A stretch of 6,697 bases of DNA from assembly GCA_015233285.1 (NCBI GenBank), contig JADFYA010000208.1:1-6697 (forward strand), written 5' to 3'. The position numbers were made by a program, and so were the translations under genes. Below are positions 1 through 6,213 of the stretch, in pieces. Source of the stretch: Deltaproteobacteria bacterium. GTDB lineage: Bacteria > Desulfobacterota > JADFXK01. Every line of letters starts with the position of its first letter. Positions within the stretch are counted from its first letter, which is position 1. The notes beneath the pieces were generated by a model that was not told where the DNA came from, made no database searches, and worked only from the letters and a program-made list of their open reading frames with translations.

Positions 1-774
1 TTGGAGAGCGAATTGTTCGGTCACGAAAAAGGGGCCTTTACCGGGGCGCTGCGGACCAGAATCGGACGGTTTGAATTGGCTCATAAGGGAACAATTTTTT
101 TAGACGAAATAGGCGACATGAGTCCCACCCTGCAGGTCAAGCTGCTGCGAGTGCTGCAGGAGCACAAATTTGAACGGATCGGGGGAGTCAAGACGATTGA
201 GACAGACGCCCGGGTCATCGCGGCCACCCACCGCAACCTGGAGAAGTTGATCGCAGACGGGAGATTTAGGGAAGATTTATTTTATCGATTGAATGTCATT
301 CCCATCCTCGTCCCTCCGCTGCGGGAAAGGAAATCTGATATCACCCTGATGACGGCGTACTTTCTTGACAGGTTCAATCGGGAGAAGAATCAGGCTGTGG
401 AAGGGTTTTCAGATCAGACGATGGAGTGCTTCATCAACTATCACTGGCCGGGAAATGTTCGGGAACTGGAAAATATCATCGAACGTGTGGTGATTATTAA
501 GGGCGAAGGAGTGATCGAACCGGCCGATCTCCCGGAAAACATCGCCGGCTGTCAGATTTCCGATTCCGCCTCGGCGGCTCCGCCGGCTCCCCGGCCGGTG
601 GACGAAGACTTGAACTTCAACACTGCGGTAAGCGAATTTGAGAAGGAATTGATCCTCAGCGCACTTCACAGCACCAACTGGGTCAAAAATCAGGCGGCCA
701 AGAAACTGAATATCAAACGAACCACTCTGGTGGAAAAGATGAAGAAGCTGAATCTGTCAAAAGATGACGATTAA
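1..774 (+). CDS. sigma-54-dependent activator, FleQ/FlrA type, 3' part (5' end outside window)
   Basis: This is the C-terminal 257 residues of an enhancer-binding protein that uses ATP hydrolysis to open sigma-54 promoters. The TTG at base 1 is an internal leucine codon: the frame is open to the edge, and the Walker A motif and any N-terminal sensory domain lie upstream. Visible AAA+ parts are the GAFTGA sigma-54 contact loop (residues 11-16), Walker [12 protein letters not shown] (30-40), a sensor I region near VIAATH (72-77), the arginine-rich [17 protein letters not shown] stretch, and sensor [12 protein letters not shown] (149-158). A Pro/Ala-rich linker follows, then a Fis-type helix-turn-helix at about 226-250. 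Its last helix, [12 protein letters not shown], resembles the C-terminus of FleQ/FlrA flagellar master regulators (family recognition from memory). Position ahead of other flagellar genes agrees. The FleQ/FlrA assignment is likely but not certain without the N-terminus. Confidence 0.9.
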   Translation: MESELFGHEKGAFTGALRTRIGRFELAHKGTIFLDEIGDMSPTLQVKLLRVLQEHKFERIGGVKTIETDARVIAATHRNLEKLIADGRFREDLFYRLNVIPILVPPLRERKSDITLMTAYFLDRFNREKNQAVEGFSDQTMECFINYHWPGNVRELENIIERVVIIKGEGVIEPADLPENIAGCQISDSASAAPPAPRPVDEDLNFNTAVSEFEKELILSALHSTNWVKNQAAKKLNIKRTTLVEKMKKLNLSKDDD

Positions 775-794
775 CCTCAGGACAATGACGTGAC

Positions 795-808
795 GTCAAT
801 TCCTTGAC
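795..808. promoter_or_regulatory. FleQ-box-like inverted repeat (candidate activator site)
   Basis: GTCAATTCCTTGAC is a perfect 5-bp inverted repeat (GTCAA/TTGAC) with a 4-base spacer. It matches the Pseudomonas FleQ binding consensus as I remember it (GTCANTAAATTGAC) except in the three central A positions. It overlaps a second palindrome, TGACGTCA at 791-798, and lies in a stretch rich in TGAC/GTCA (787-808). It is about 140-150 bases upstream of the predicted start of transcription from the -24/-12 promoter at 921-937, a usual distance for an enhancer site. The FleQ/FlrA-like gene just upstream encodes the obvious candidate binder. Function is inferred. Confidence 0.45.
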
Positions 809-848
809 ATCAATCCGGCTCTGACACGGCTGAAAAATAGGAACACTA

Positions 849-867
849 GGCGGCTTTCGATGCCGCC
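849..867 (+). other. GC-rich hairpin in the gap between the activator and AMIN-TPR genes
   Basis: GGCGGC (849-854) and GCCGCC (862-867) form a perfect 6-bp stem with a 7-base loop. It lies 75 bases after the upstream stop codon and ahead of the next promoter, so it could mark or protect the 3' end of the activator transcript. It is not a textbook intrinsic terminator: the bases after it on the + strand are CAAAAACC, without a T-run, and no T-run follows it on the - strand. Confidence 0.4.
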
Positions 868-920
868 CAAAAACCTTGATTACCTTAGTTACCAGGACGA
901 ATCAACCTCCGCTGGCAAAT

Positions 921-937
921 ACGGCACGATGATTGCA
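921..937 (+). promoter_or_regulatory. sigma-54 (-24/-12) promoter of the AMIN-TPR gene
   Basis: The 17-mer ACGGCACGATGATTGCA matches the sigma-54 consensus YTGGCACGRNNNTTGCW at every defined position except the first two. The invariant GG (923-924) and GC (935-936) are separated by exactly 10 bases. Transcription should start near 948, giving a leader of about 34 bases before the ATG at 982. This places the AMIN-TPR gene under a sigma-54 activator, as expected for a flagellar-regulon member. Confidence 0.85.
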
Positions 938-968
938 TAAGACAAGATCAATCCCTATTCACCCCAGC

Positions 969-973
969 AGAGG
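969..973 (+). promoter_or_regulatory. ribosome binding site that decides the AMIN-TPR start
   Basis: AGAGG at 969-973 is 8 bases before the ATG at 982 but only 2 bases before the in-frame ATG at 976. Normal Shine-Dalgarno spacing therefore favours 982, which removes two residues (Met-Thr) from the longest reading. No other purine-rich site is close by. Confidence 0.65.
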
Positions 974-981
974 TAATGACT

Positions 982-3900
982 ATGAAACCAACAGATCAAA
1001 ATAAATGGCTCAACTTCCTGACCCCGTGGGTAGTGATGTTCATTTTGGCGGTTCTTCCGTCTGGGGCGCAAGCCGAAAGCAATGTGGCGGTGAACAACAT
1101 CCGGTTTCATGACCACGCCGGTTTTGTCCGGCTGGTTTTTGATCTCTCGGACCGGGCGCCGTACCAGGTGGAGGTTGATCACGTCAATAACGTGATTAAA
1201 CTCAATTTCAAAAATGCCCGGTTTGTTCCGGGCCAACCCCGGATTGCCGTGAATCAGGGACCGGTTAAGGATATTCAGGTCACGTCCGGTCCCGATGGCC
1301 GGGTCCAGTTTCAAGTTGCGATGAAGGATAAGTCGTTTTCCGCGACCGACTACGCCCTGGCCGGACCTAATCGAGTGGTGGTGGATGTCAAGAAGTCGGC
1401 CCAGGCCGGGCCAGTCAAACCGGCCGAAGCCAAAGCTCCCATACGAGAAGACAAACCAAGAGCCGAACCAGTTAAATTTAGAAAAGAATCTAAGGTGTTA
1501 ATGGAGATTGGACCCGGCGGTCAGGGCGAGAGTAAATCAAAAGACACTCTTCTCCCCTTGCAATTGAACCAGGCGTCCGCCCAATCAGCCGAACATGCGC
1601 CGGCCGAGTCAACGGGCGAGTCGGCCCCAGCGGTTGAAGCCAAACCCGAACCCCGCCTGGCGGCCAAGATTAAACCGGAAAAAGCCAACGGGAAGAAAAA
1701 GTCAAAGTCGGCCCAAATAGCCAGTTTGGATAGCCAACCAACCTCGGAAAAAGATGATGCCGAAGAGTCCGTCCACCCTGTTGTCCCCGTCATGCCGGCT
1801 TCGGATCGTCAATCGGCAAAATCGGCAGCCAGTTTAACGACCCAGGAAGCCGCTGCTGCCGACCAGGGAAATGAACAGGCCCTCCCATCTAATGTGGTCA
1901 TAAAAAAGATCGGCCAGGCCGCCAGTCCGGCCACCTCACCGACGAACCGGGTAACCATTAAAATGGGCGAGAGGCCGCCGGCCGCCGCATCGACCGAAAC
2001 CATCACCATCTCACCGACCAAGACGAAGGTCCTGCCTTCGATCGGTAAGAACACCCTGCAACCTGTGCCGGGCAAGGCGGAAGTGTCCAAAATCACCTTG
2101 TCCCCGACAGTGACGTCCCAGGCGGAGCTACCCAAGACCGAATCGTCCAAGATTGCTTTACCCAAGGCCGGGTTGCCCAAGGTAGACTTACCGAAACCCC
2201 TCACCTCCCGGGCCGAGTCGCCTCGGGTTGGTGAAAAGCCTGAGGCCGATGCCGGCACGGCCTTAGAAACAGTCAAGAAAACAGCGGCTACCCCTTTAAC
2301 CGGCGGCGAAAACAAAATACTGGCCGATGCGGACAAGGCTTTTAACCAGAGACGTTATAAAGAAGCCAGGAATATGTATCAATCGTTCTTGTCTCAGTCT
2401 CCTCATTCTCCGGAAGCGGCCTATGCCGGATACCGGGTCGCCGACACCTTGTTTTTAGATAAAGATGTTCCTAAAGAAAAAAGGTATTTCGGGTCTATTG
2501 AAGCTTACAATGAAATGCTCAATTCGTACCCGGATTCTGCTGCAGCCCCCCGAGCCTTATTCAACTCGGGGGTCAGTTATTATAAAGTCCAATTTTTTAA
2601 CGAAGCTAAGGACTACTTCAGCCGGCTCATCGCCACCTACCCTAATTCTCCCCATCTGGCTGATGCCGCCTTCTATCTCGGAGATTCTCTTTATAATATA
2701 GGAAGTTATAAAGAAGCACTGGAAGTTTTTAAATCTTTTATCGAAAGAAATCCTCAGAATCAATTTATTAAGCAGGCCATGTTCCGTCTGGGTGATTGTT
2801 ATACGCGCCTTAAGGACTACGACAAAGCTGACGCCGCATTTCAAAACGCGTTAACAAGTTTCCCGGATTTAGCCAATCAGCCATACGATACCTTGACCAA
2901 CCTCGGTCCTTTTTTGGAGGGACGAAAGGAGTATGCCAAGGCCCGGGAGACCTATTTTGAGCGGCTTAATGTCTATCAACAACGGGAAGACGATTTAGGC
3001 AGCTTGATGGAAAAAATCGGTGATACCTTCATGGCCCAAAAACGATACGACGAGGCCCTAAATATGTATTCCCAGGCCCTAACCCTGGCCCCATACACGG
3101 CGTCGGTGGACTCGATCAAGTTGAAAATGGCCGATCTGGGAACACAGACAAAAGGATTAGTGCACGCCACACCCAAGCTGGCTTACGATCCCTATGCCGA
3201 ACCGGGCACCGCATACAAAGAAGCCTACCTAAAGGCCGGAGGAACCCCGGAAGGTCAGGCCATGGCCCTCAAGTACGCCCAAACGCTGATTAACCAGGGC
3301 AAGATAGTCGAGAGCTTAGAGCCGTTGGCGTTCGGTCCTACGGAAGTAGCCAAAGGTTCCCGGAGCCAGGCGGCGCAGCAGGCGAATATGTTATATGCCA
3401 AAAATATAAGACAACTGATGGACACCAGCTTTGAAAAAAATGATTTCGCCAGGGTGTCGGAATTGTATGACAAGTATTATGAGCCGATTTTAGGGAAGAC
3501 TCGTGATCCGGCGCTGATTCTGCATCTGGCCGAAAGTAATGAGAGGGCTGGGCTGCTCAATGAGGCCATCGGCCTTTACAATCAAGCCCTGGAAGTCAAC
3601 AAGGACCCTAACCTGGTTGACTTTTTGCGTTTTAAAATAGCCCAAATCACCCACCAGTCAGGCAACCAGGAAAAGGCGGTCCAACTGTTTTCCGAATTTG
3701 TCAAGACTTATAGAAAAAGCAAGTATTATCCGGACGCCGCGGCGCTGTTGGCTGAGTTATATTATATCAGGGGACAAAATGAGTCGGCGGTAACCATTTA
3801 TTATGAAATGTTGGACTCGGAAAAAGGCCCGTCGGTCAAAAGGGCTCGGATAGAGTCACGGCTGGGTGATATATTCAAGAAGCTGAATCAATTGGGAAAT

Positions 3901-4257
3901 GCGGCCAAGGGCTACCGCGACGCCATTTATGACTACCCTAATGATATTGAAAAACAAGAATTTATCAAAAGCAGTTGGTTTCGTCTGGGCGACGTATTGT
4001 ATGAGCAGAAGAATTATCCGGGTGCATTCAAAGCTTATTCCGACGCGGTGGAGAAATTCCCGGAGGCCGATGACAGCCAGTGGGGCCGGTACATGATTTA
4101 TCAAACCGCCCTAAAACTGGAGAAACCCGACAAAGCCAAGGTGGCCTTAGAGAGCCTGGAAAGCCATGCCAAAAAGGGCGGGGTTTGGCAAGACCTGAGC
4201 AAGGCGATGCAAGAATTTCAAAAGCAGGAAAAGAAACTAAACGATCTAAAACCCTAA
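982..4257 (+). CDS. exported AMIN-domain, TPR-repeat protein in a flagellar locus
   Basis: About 1091 residues counted from ATG 982. Residues 1-31 are a Sec signal peptide: a Lys near the N-terminus, hydrophobic core around WVVMFILAVL, and an AQA cleavage site after Ala31, so the protein is probably periplasmic. Residues about 34-138 look like an AMIN domain, a beta-rich module known from amidase AmiC and secretin PilQ and linked to peptidoglycan binding. Residues 139-440 form a Pro/Ala/Lys/Ser/Glu-rich, probably disordered linker with LPK repeats at 383-405. From about 443 to near the end there are some 11-13 TPR-like repeats with the usual Gly/Ala/Tyr/Pro pattern (for example FYLGDSLYNIGSYKEALEVF), degenerate at about 720-800. 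No catalytic motif is visible. A sigma-54 promoter precedes it and activator genes flank it. I know no characterised homologue; a peptidoglycan-linked scaffold for the flagellar motor is an inference. A type IV pilus or envelope role is possible. Confidence 0.9.
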   Translation: MKPTDQNKWLNFLTPWVVMFILAVLPSGAQAESNVAVNNIRFHDHAGFVRLVFDLSDRAPYQVEVDHVNNVIKLNFKNARFVPGQPRIAVNQGPVKDIQVTSGPDGRVQFQVAMKDKSFSATDYALAGPNRVVVDVKKSAQAGPVKPAEAKAPIREDKPRAEPVKFRKESKVLMEIGPGGQGESKSKDTLLPLQLNQASAQSAEHAPAESTGESAPAVEAKPEPRLAAKIKPEKANGKKKSKSAQIASLDSQPTSEKDDAEESVHPVVPVMPASDRQSAKSAASLTTQEAAAADQGNEQALPSNVVIKKIGQAASPATSPTNRVTIKMGERPPAAASTETITISPTKTKVLPSIGKNTLQPVPGKAEVSKITLSPTVTSQAELPKTESSKIALPKAGLPKVDLPKPLTSRAESPRVGEKPEADAGTALETVKKTAATPLTGGENKILADADKAFNQRRYKEARNMYQSFLSQSPHSPEAAYAGYRVADTLFLDKDVPKEKRYFGSIEAYNEMLNSYPDSAAAPRALFNSGVSYYKVQFFNEAKDYFSRLIATYPNSPHLADAAFYLGDSLYNIGSYKEALEVFKSFIERNPQNQFIKQAMFRLGDCYTRLKDYDKADAAFQNALTSFPDLANQPYDTLTNLGPFLEGRKEYAKARETYFERLNVYQQREDDLGSLMEKIGDTFMAQKRYDEALNMYSQALTLAPYTASVDSIKLKMADLGTQTKGLVHATPKLAYDPYAEPGTAYKEAYLKAGGTPEGQAMALKYAQTLINQGKIVESLEPLAFGPTEVAKGSRSQAAQQANMLYAKNIRQLMDTSFEKNDFARVSELYDKYYEPILGKTRDPALILHLAESNERAGLLNEAIGLYNQALEVNKDPNLVDFLRFKIAQITHQSGNQEKAVQLFSEFVKTYRKSKYYPDAAALLAELYYIRGQNESAVTIYYEMLDSEKGPSVKRARIESRLGDIFKKLNQLGNAAKGYRDAIYDYPNDIEKQEFIKSSWFRLGDVLYEQKNYPGAFKAYSDAVEKFPEADDSQWGRYMIYQTALKLEKPDKAKVALESLESHAKKGGVWQDLSKAMQEFQKQEKKLNDLKP

Positions 4258-4398
4258 GCCGGCGGCAATGTCTGGAACTCTTAACCTGATCACAATGACT
4301 CTCAACACCTATTTTATGCTTGTGTTGGATCATACATTATTTTAAACTAATAAATTGGTGCATCTGAGATTTGATCACATCCTCGTGACGGGATTAGT
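4258..4398 (+). promoter_or_regulatory. AT-rich leader of the FlrC-like gene with inverted and direct repeats
   Basis: This 141-base gap shows a perfect 6-bp inverted repeat, CAACAC (4303-4308) and GTGTTG (4322-4327), with a 13-base loop, and two copies of TGATCACA (4287-4294 and 4372-4379) 85 bases apart, the second 19 bases before the start codon. I find no credible -24/-12 promoter and no intrinsic terminator. A weak sigma-70-like pair, TTGTGT (4320-4325) and TAAACT (4343-4348) with 17-base spacing, is possible. The FlrC-like gene may therefore be transcribed by read-through from 921-937, from the weak local promoter, or both. Confidence 0.3.
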
Positions 4399-5841
4399 AT
4401 GGCCTCCAAACTCTTAGTAATTGACGAAGATGAAAAAAACTTGCGTTTTCTTAAAGAAGCCTTAACCAAAGCCGGATTTGAGGTGGATTTAAGCACCGAC
4501 GGGTTAAAGGCTCTGGACTCTATTCAGAGCAATTATTATGACGCGGTGTTTAGTGAGGTTGCGCTGCCCAACATGAGCGGGTTCGAGCTCTTGCGGCGGG
4601 TGGTGGCCGTTCATCCGGCTCTGCCTGTAATCCTCATGACCGGACGAGGCACGGTGGAGGGTGCGGTCACGGCGATGAAAGAAGGGGCCCGTGATTATTT
4701 ATTAAAGCCGCTATCCCTGGAAGTCGTTTCGTTGATCACGGCCAAACTGATGGAGGAGAAGGCCGCCCAATCAAGCCTGGCCGCCAAGCTATCCACTAAA
4801 CGCAGAGGCGAGAGACGCGAAATCATCACCCGTGACCAGGAAATACTGCGGTTGGTAGAGATAGTCAAGAGCATCGCGCCCAGTCAGGCCACCGTGCTTA
4901 TATATGGAGAATCCGGAACAGGAAAGGAACTCTTTGCCCGGCTGATCCATGAAATGAGTCCCCGCCGGAGCAATCCCTTTGTGGCCGTGAATTGTGCCGC
5001 GATCCCCGAGAATCTGCTGGAAAGTGAGTTGTTCGGACATGAAAAGGGGGCCTTCACCGGCGCCGCAGTTAGAAAAATAGGCAAGTTTGAGATGGCGGAG
5101 AAAGGCACCATTCTGCTGGACGAAATAAGTGAAATGGATCTCTATCTCCAGGCTAAGCTGTTAAGGGTTTTACAAGAATACGAAGTGGATCGGGTTGGTG
5201 GACGGGAACCGATCCCGGTCGACGTCCGGGTGTTGGCCACGACGAACCAAGACCTGGCCAAGTTGGTCGAAGAGAAAAAATTCAGACAAGACCTCTATTA
5301 TCGGCTTAACGTCATCCCGCTTCACATCCCCCCGCTCCGGAAAAGAAAAAACGATATTCCGGTGCTGGCCAATTATTTTCTAAAGAGATTCAGCACCAAC
5401 TACCAGAAGAAGGTTTCCCGCATCTCCGAGCGGGCCATGCAGGCCCTGCTGAACCATCCCTGGCGGGGCAATATCCGCGAGATGGAAAACACCCTGGAAC
5501 GGGCGACCCTGTTGGCCACCGGAGAGACGATAGAGCCGGAAAATCTGATCCTGTTCAACACCCCTATTCCTGCTCCCGGGATGGGACAGCCGTCGCCGGC
5601 CTTCCAGGCTCCGATAATAGAAACTCCGCCACCGGTGGAGGAAGAGGAAGAAGAAGCCACGCCTCCGCCGCCAATGGGTAAGTCCGGCAGAACCATTGAG
5701 GAAATGGAACGGGCCCTGATTTTCCAGACACTGGACGAAGTCAGCGGCAACAGAACTCATGCCGCCAAGATTCTGGGCATAAGTATCCGGACGCTGCGAA
5801 ATAAGCTGGCCGAGTACAAAGAAAAGGAAGGACTGGGTTAG
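4399..5841 (+). CDS. sigma-54-dependent response regulator, FlrC/FleR type, with Glu at the phosphorylation site
   Basis: 480 residues in three domains. Receiver (about 3-117): acidic pair Asp9-Glu10, conserved Thr81 (ILMTG) and Lys103 (LLKP), but the phospho-acceptor position reads FSEVALP, with Glu53 where aspartate is expected. AAA+ domain (about 140-380): Walker A GESGTGKE (170-177), sigma-54 contact loop GAFTGA (217-222), Walker B GTILLDEI (236-243), YYRLNVIPLHIPPLRKRK, and sensor II WRGNIREMEN (355-364). A proline-rich linker with six consecutive Glu (about 414-419) leads to a Fis-type helix-turn-helix (about 447-473, NRTHAAKILGISIRTLRNKL). The C-terminus and the position just before flgB fit FlrC/FleR, activators of rod, hook and basal-body genes; its likely target is the promoter at 6214-6230. 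The Shine-Dalgarno is weak (GGGA at 4390-4393). The glutamate may mimic phosphorylation, which would make the protein active without a kinase (inference). The domain calls are firm; orthology to FlrC is probable. Confidence 0.93.
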   Translation: MASKLLVIDEDEKNLRFLKEALTKAGFEVDLSTDGLKALDSIQSNYYDAVFSEVALPNMSGFELLRRVVAVHPALPVILMTGRGTVEGAVTAMKEGARDYLLKPLSLEVVSLITAKLMEEKAAQSSLAAKLSTKRRGERREIITRDQEILRLVEIVKSIAPSQATVLIYGESGTGKELFARLIHEMSPRRSNPFVAVNCAAIPENLLESELFGHEKGAFTGAAVRKIGKFEMAEKGTILLDEISEMDLYLQAKLLRVLQEYEVDRVGGREPIPVDVRVLATTNQDLAKLVEEKKFRQDLYYRLNVIPLHIPPLRKRKNDIPVLANYFLKRFSTNYQKKVSRISERAMQALLNHPWRGNIREMENTLERATLLATGETIEPENLILFNTPIPAPGMGQPSPAFQAPIIETPPPVEEEEEEATPPPPMGKSGRTIEEMERALIFQTLDEVSGNRTHAAKILGISIRTLRNKLAEYKEKEGLG

Positions 5842-5843
5842 TC

Positions 5844-5885
5844 GTGTTGCGGGTTACGGGTTACGGGTTACGTGTTGCTGGTTGA
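5844..5885. repeat. heptamer repeat array, left arm
   Basis: Six consecutive 7-base units: GTGTTGC, three exact GGGTTAC copies (5851-5871), GTGTTGC, TGGTTGA. The array begins two bases after the stop codon of the FlrC-like gene, and that stop lies inside a related heptamer, GGGTTAG (5835-5841). The segment 5873-5883 (TGTTGCTGGTT) is the exact reverse complement of 6173-6183, making this the left arm of an inverted pair. Confidence 0.8.
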
Positions 5886-5927
5886 CGGCATTGGACGAGT
5901 TTCTATAAAATAGACTATTCAGATTAA

Positions 5928-5972
5928 GCCCCGACGGGGCGCTCTAGGTTAGCCCAGCGGCAACGCCCTGGG
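5928..5972. repeat. REP-like pair of hairpins
   Basis: The first hairpin is GCCCC/GGGGC (5928-5932 with 5936-5940) around the three-base loop GAC. The second (5953-5972) pairs CCCA with TGGG, then, past a two-base bulge, GCG with CGC, closed by a GCAA tetraloop (5960-5963) of the stable GNRA class. The two are joined by 12 bases. This twin-hairpin layout resembles REP palindromes spread by RAYT (TnpA-REP) transposases, judged by form only. No T-run follows either stem on the + strand, so it is not a clear terminator. Confidence 0.45.
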
Positions 5973-5984
5973 GAGGGTTTTGGG

Positions 5985-5996
5985 GGCCGGCCGGCC
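5985..5996. repeat. GGCCGGCCGGCC palindrome
   Basis: A perfect 12-bp palindrome of three GGCC units follows a run of G (5982-5986). It continues the GC-rich palindromic block begun by the hairpins at 5928-5972 and is probably part of the same repeat. No role can be read from it. Confidence 0.5.
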
Positions 5997-6172
5997 ATCA
6001 GGCTTTCATGCGTGGTCTCCACCATGTCTCTATGTTTTTCTACACTTTTCTGCAGGTCTCCGCGGCATTCCCGCCTTTATCGGCATCTCTATAATATCCT
6101 CGGCACAGCTATGATTGACATTCCTGCGATCATTAGTTTCTAATTGCTCATTACCGGTTACTCGTCGCAGAA

Positions 6173-6204
6173 AACCAGCAACAAGCAACAAGTAACAAGC
6201 AACC
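6173..6204. repeat. heptamer repeat array, right arm (inverted)
   Basis: Units CCAGCAA, CAAGCAA, CAAGTAA, CAAGCAA follow one another from 6175 to 6202. Read on the - strand they are TTGCTTG, TTACTTG, TTGCTTG, TTGCTGG, keeping the TTGC/TTAC heptamer phase of the left arm. Bases 6173-6183 pair perfectly (11 bp) with 5873-5883. The array ends ten bases before the flgB promoter. Confidence 0.75.
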
Positions 6205-6213
6205 ATCCTCATC

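Larger units (their letters stand above)
5844..6204. mobile_element. possible non-autonomous repeat-bounded element between the FlrC-like gene and flgB
   Basis: A 361-base segment bounded by inverted heptamer arrays (5844-5885 and 6173-6204) and containing REP-like hairpins. It fills the space from two bases after the upstream stop codon to ten bases before the flgB promoter. It encodes no recognisable transposase and I see no clear target-site duplication, so it could be a MITE/REP-like insertion or simply an intergenic region that has accumulated short palindromic repeats. Bases 6005-6165 between the hairpins and the right arm show no gene and no other convincing structure. Confidence 0.3.

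Noticed and set aside
1..3. TTG at base 1 as the start codon of the first gene
   Set aside because: It is an internal Leu of the conserved [16 protein letters not shown] stretch; the second activator has the same residues at about 207-222, and Walker A would lie upstream of the window.
804..809. Perfect sigma-70 -35 box TTGACA
   Set aside because: No acceptable -10 element lies 16-18 bases downstream (the sequence there is CGGCTG-like). The hexamer is better explained as part of the inverted repeat at 795-808.
849..867. Intrinsic terminator after the first activator gene
   Set aside because: The stem is good but no T-run follows on either strand, so it is recorded only as a hairpin.
775..960. 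c-di-GMP (GEMM) riboswitch upstream of the AMIN-TPR gene
   Set aside because: The conserved GEMM core sequences and tetraloop/receptor layout are not seen, and most of the region lies upstream of the predicted sigma-54 transcription start.
976..978. ATG at 976 as start of the AMIN-TPR protein
   Set aside because: Only two bases separate it from AGAGG; the in-frame ATG at 982 has normal 8-base spacing. The difference is two residues and is not critical.
1809..2336. 175-codon open frame on the - strand
   Set aside because: It lies opposite the low-complexity linker of the AMIN-TPR gene; its length reflects the codon bias of that linker and it has no recognisable domain or ribosome binding site.
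4390..4403. GG-N10-GC spacing at the start of the FlrC-like gene as a sigma-54 promoter
   Set aside because: It overlaps the start codon and lacks both the TGGCA and TTGC context; the spacing alone is a chance match.
5844..6204. CRISPR array
   Set aside because: Repeat units are only 7 bases and contiguous, without unique spacers of regular length, and no cas gene is present.
6030..6212. 60-codon open frame on the - strand in the gap before flgB
   Set aside because: Its N-terminus is simply the heptamer repeat translated (a CYLLLV-type pattern) and the rest has no family features; it overlaps the repeat arm and extends to the edge of the flgB promoter.
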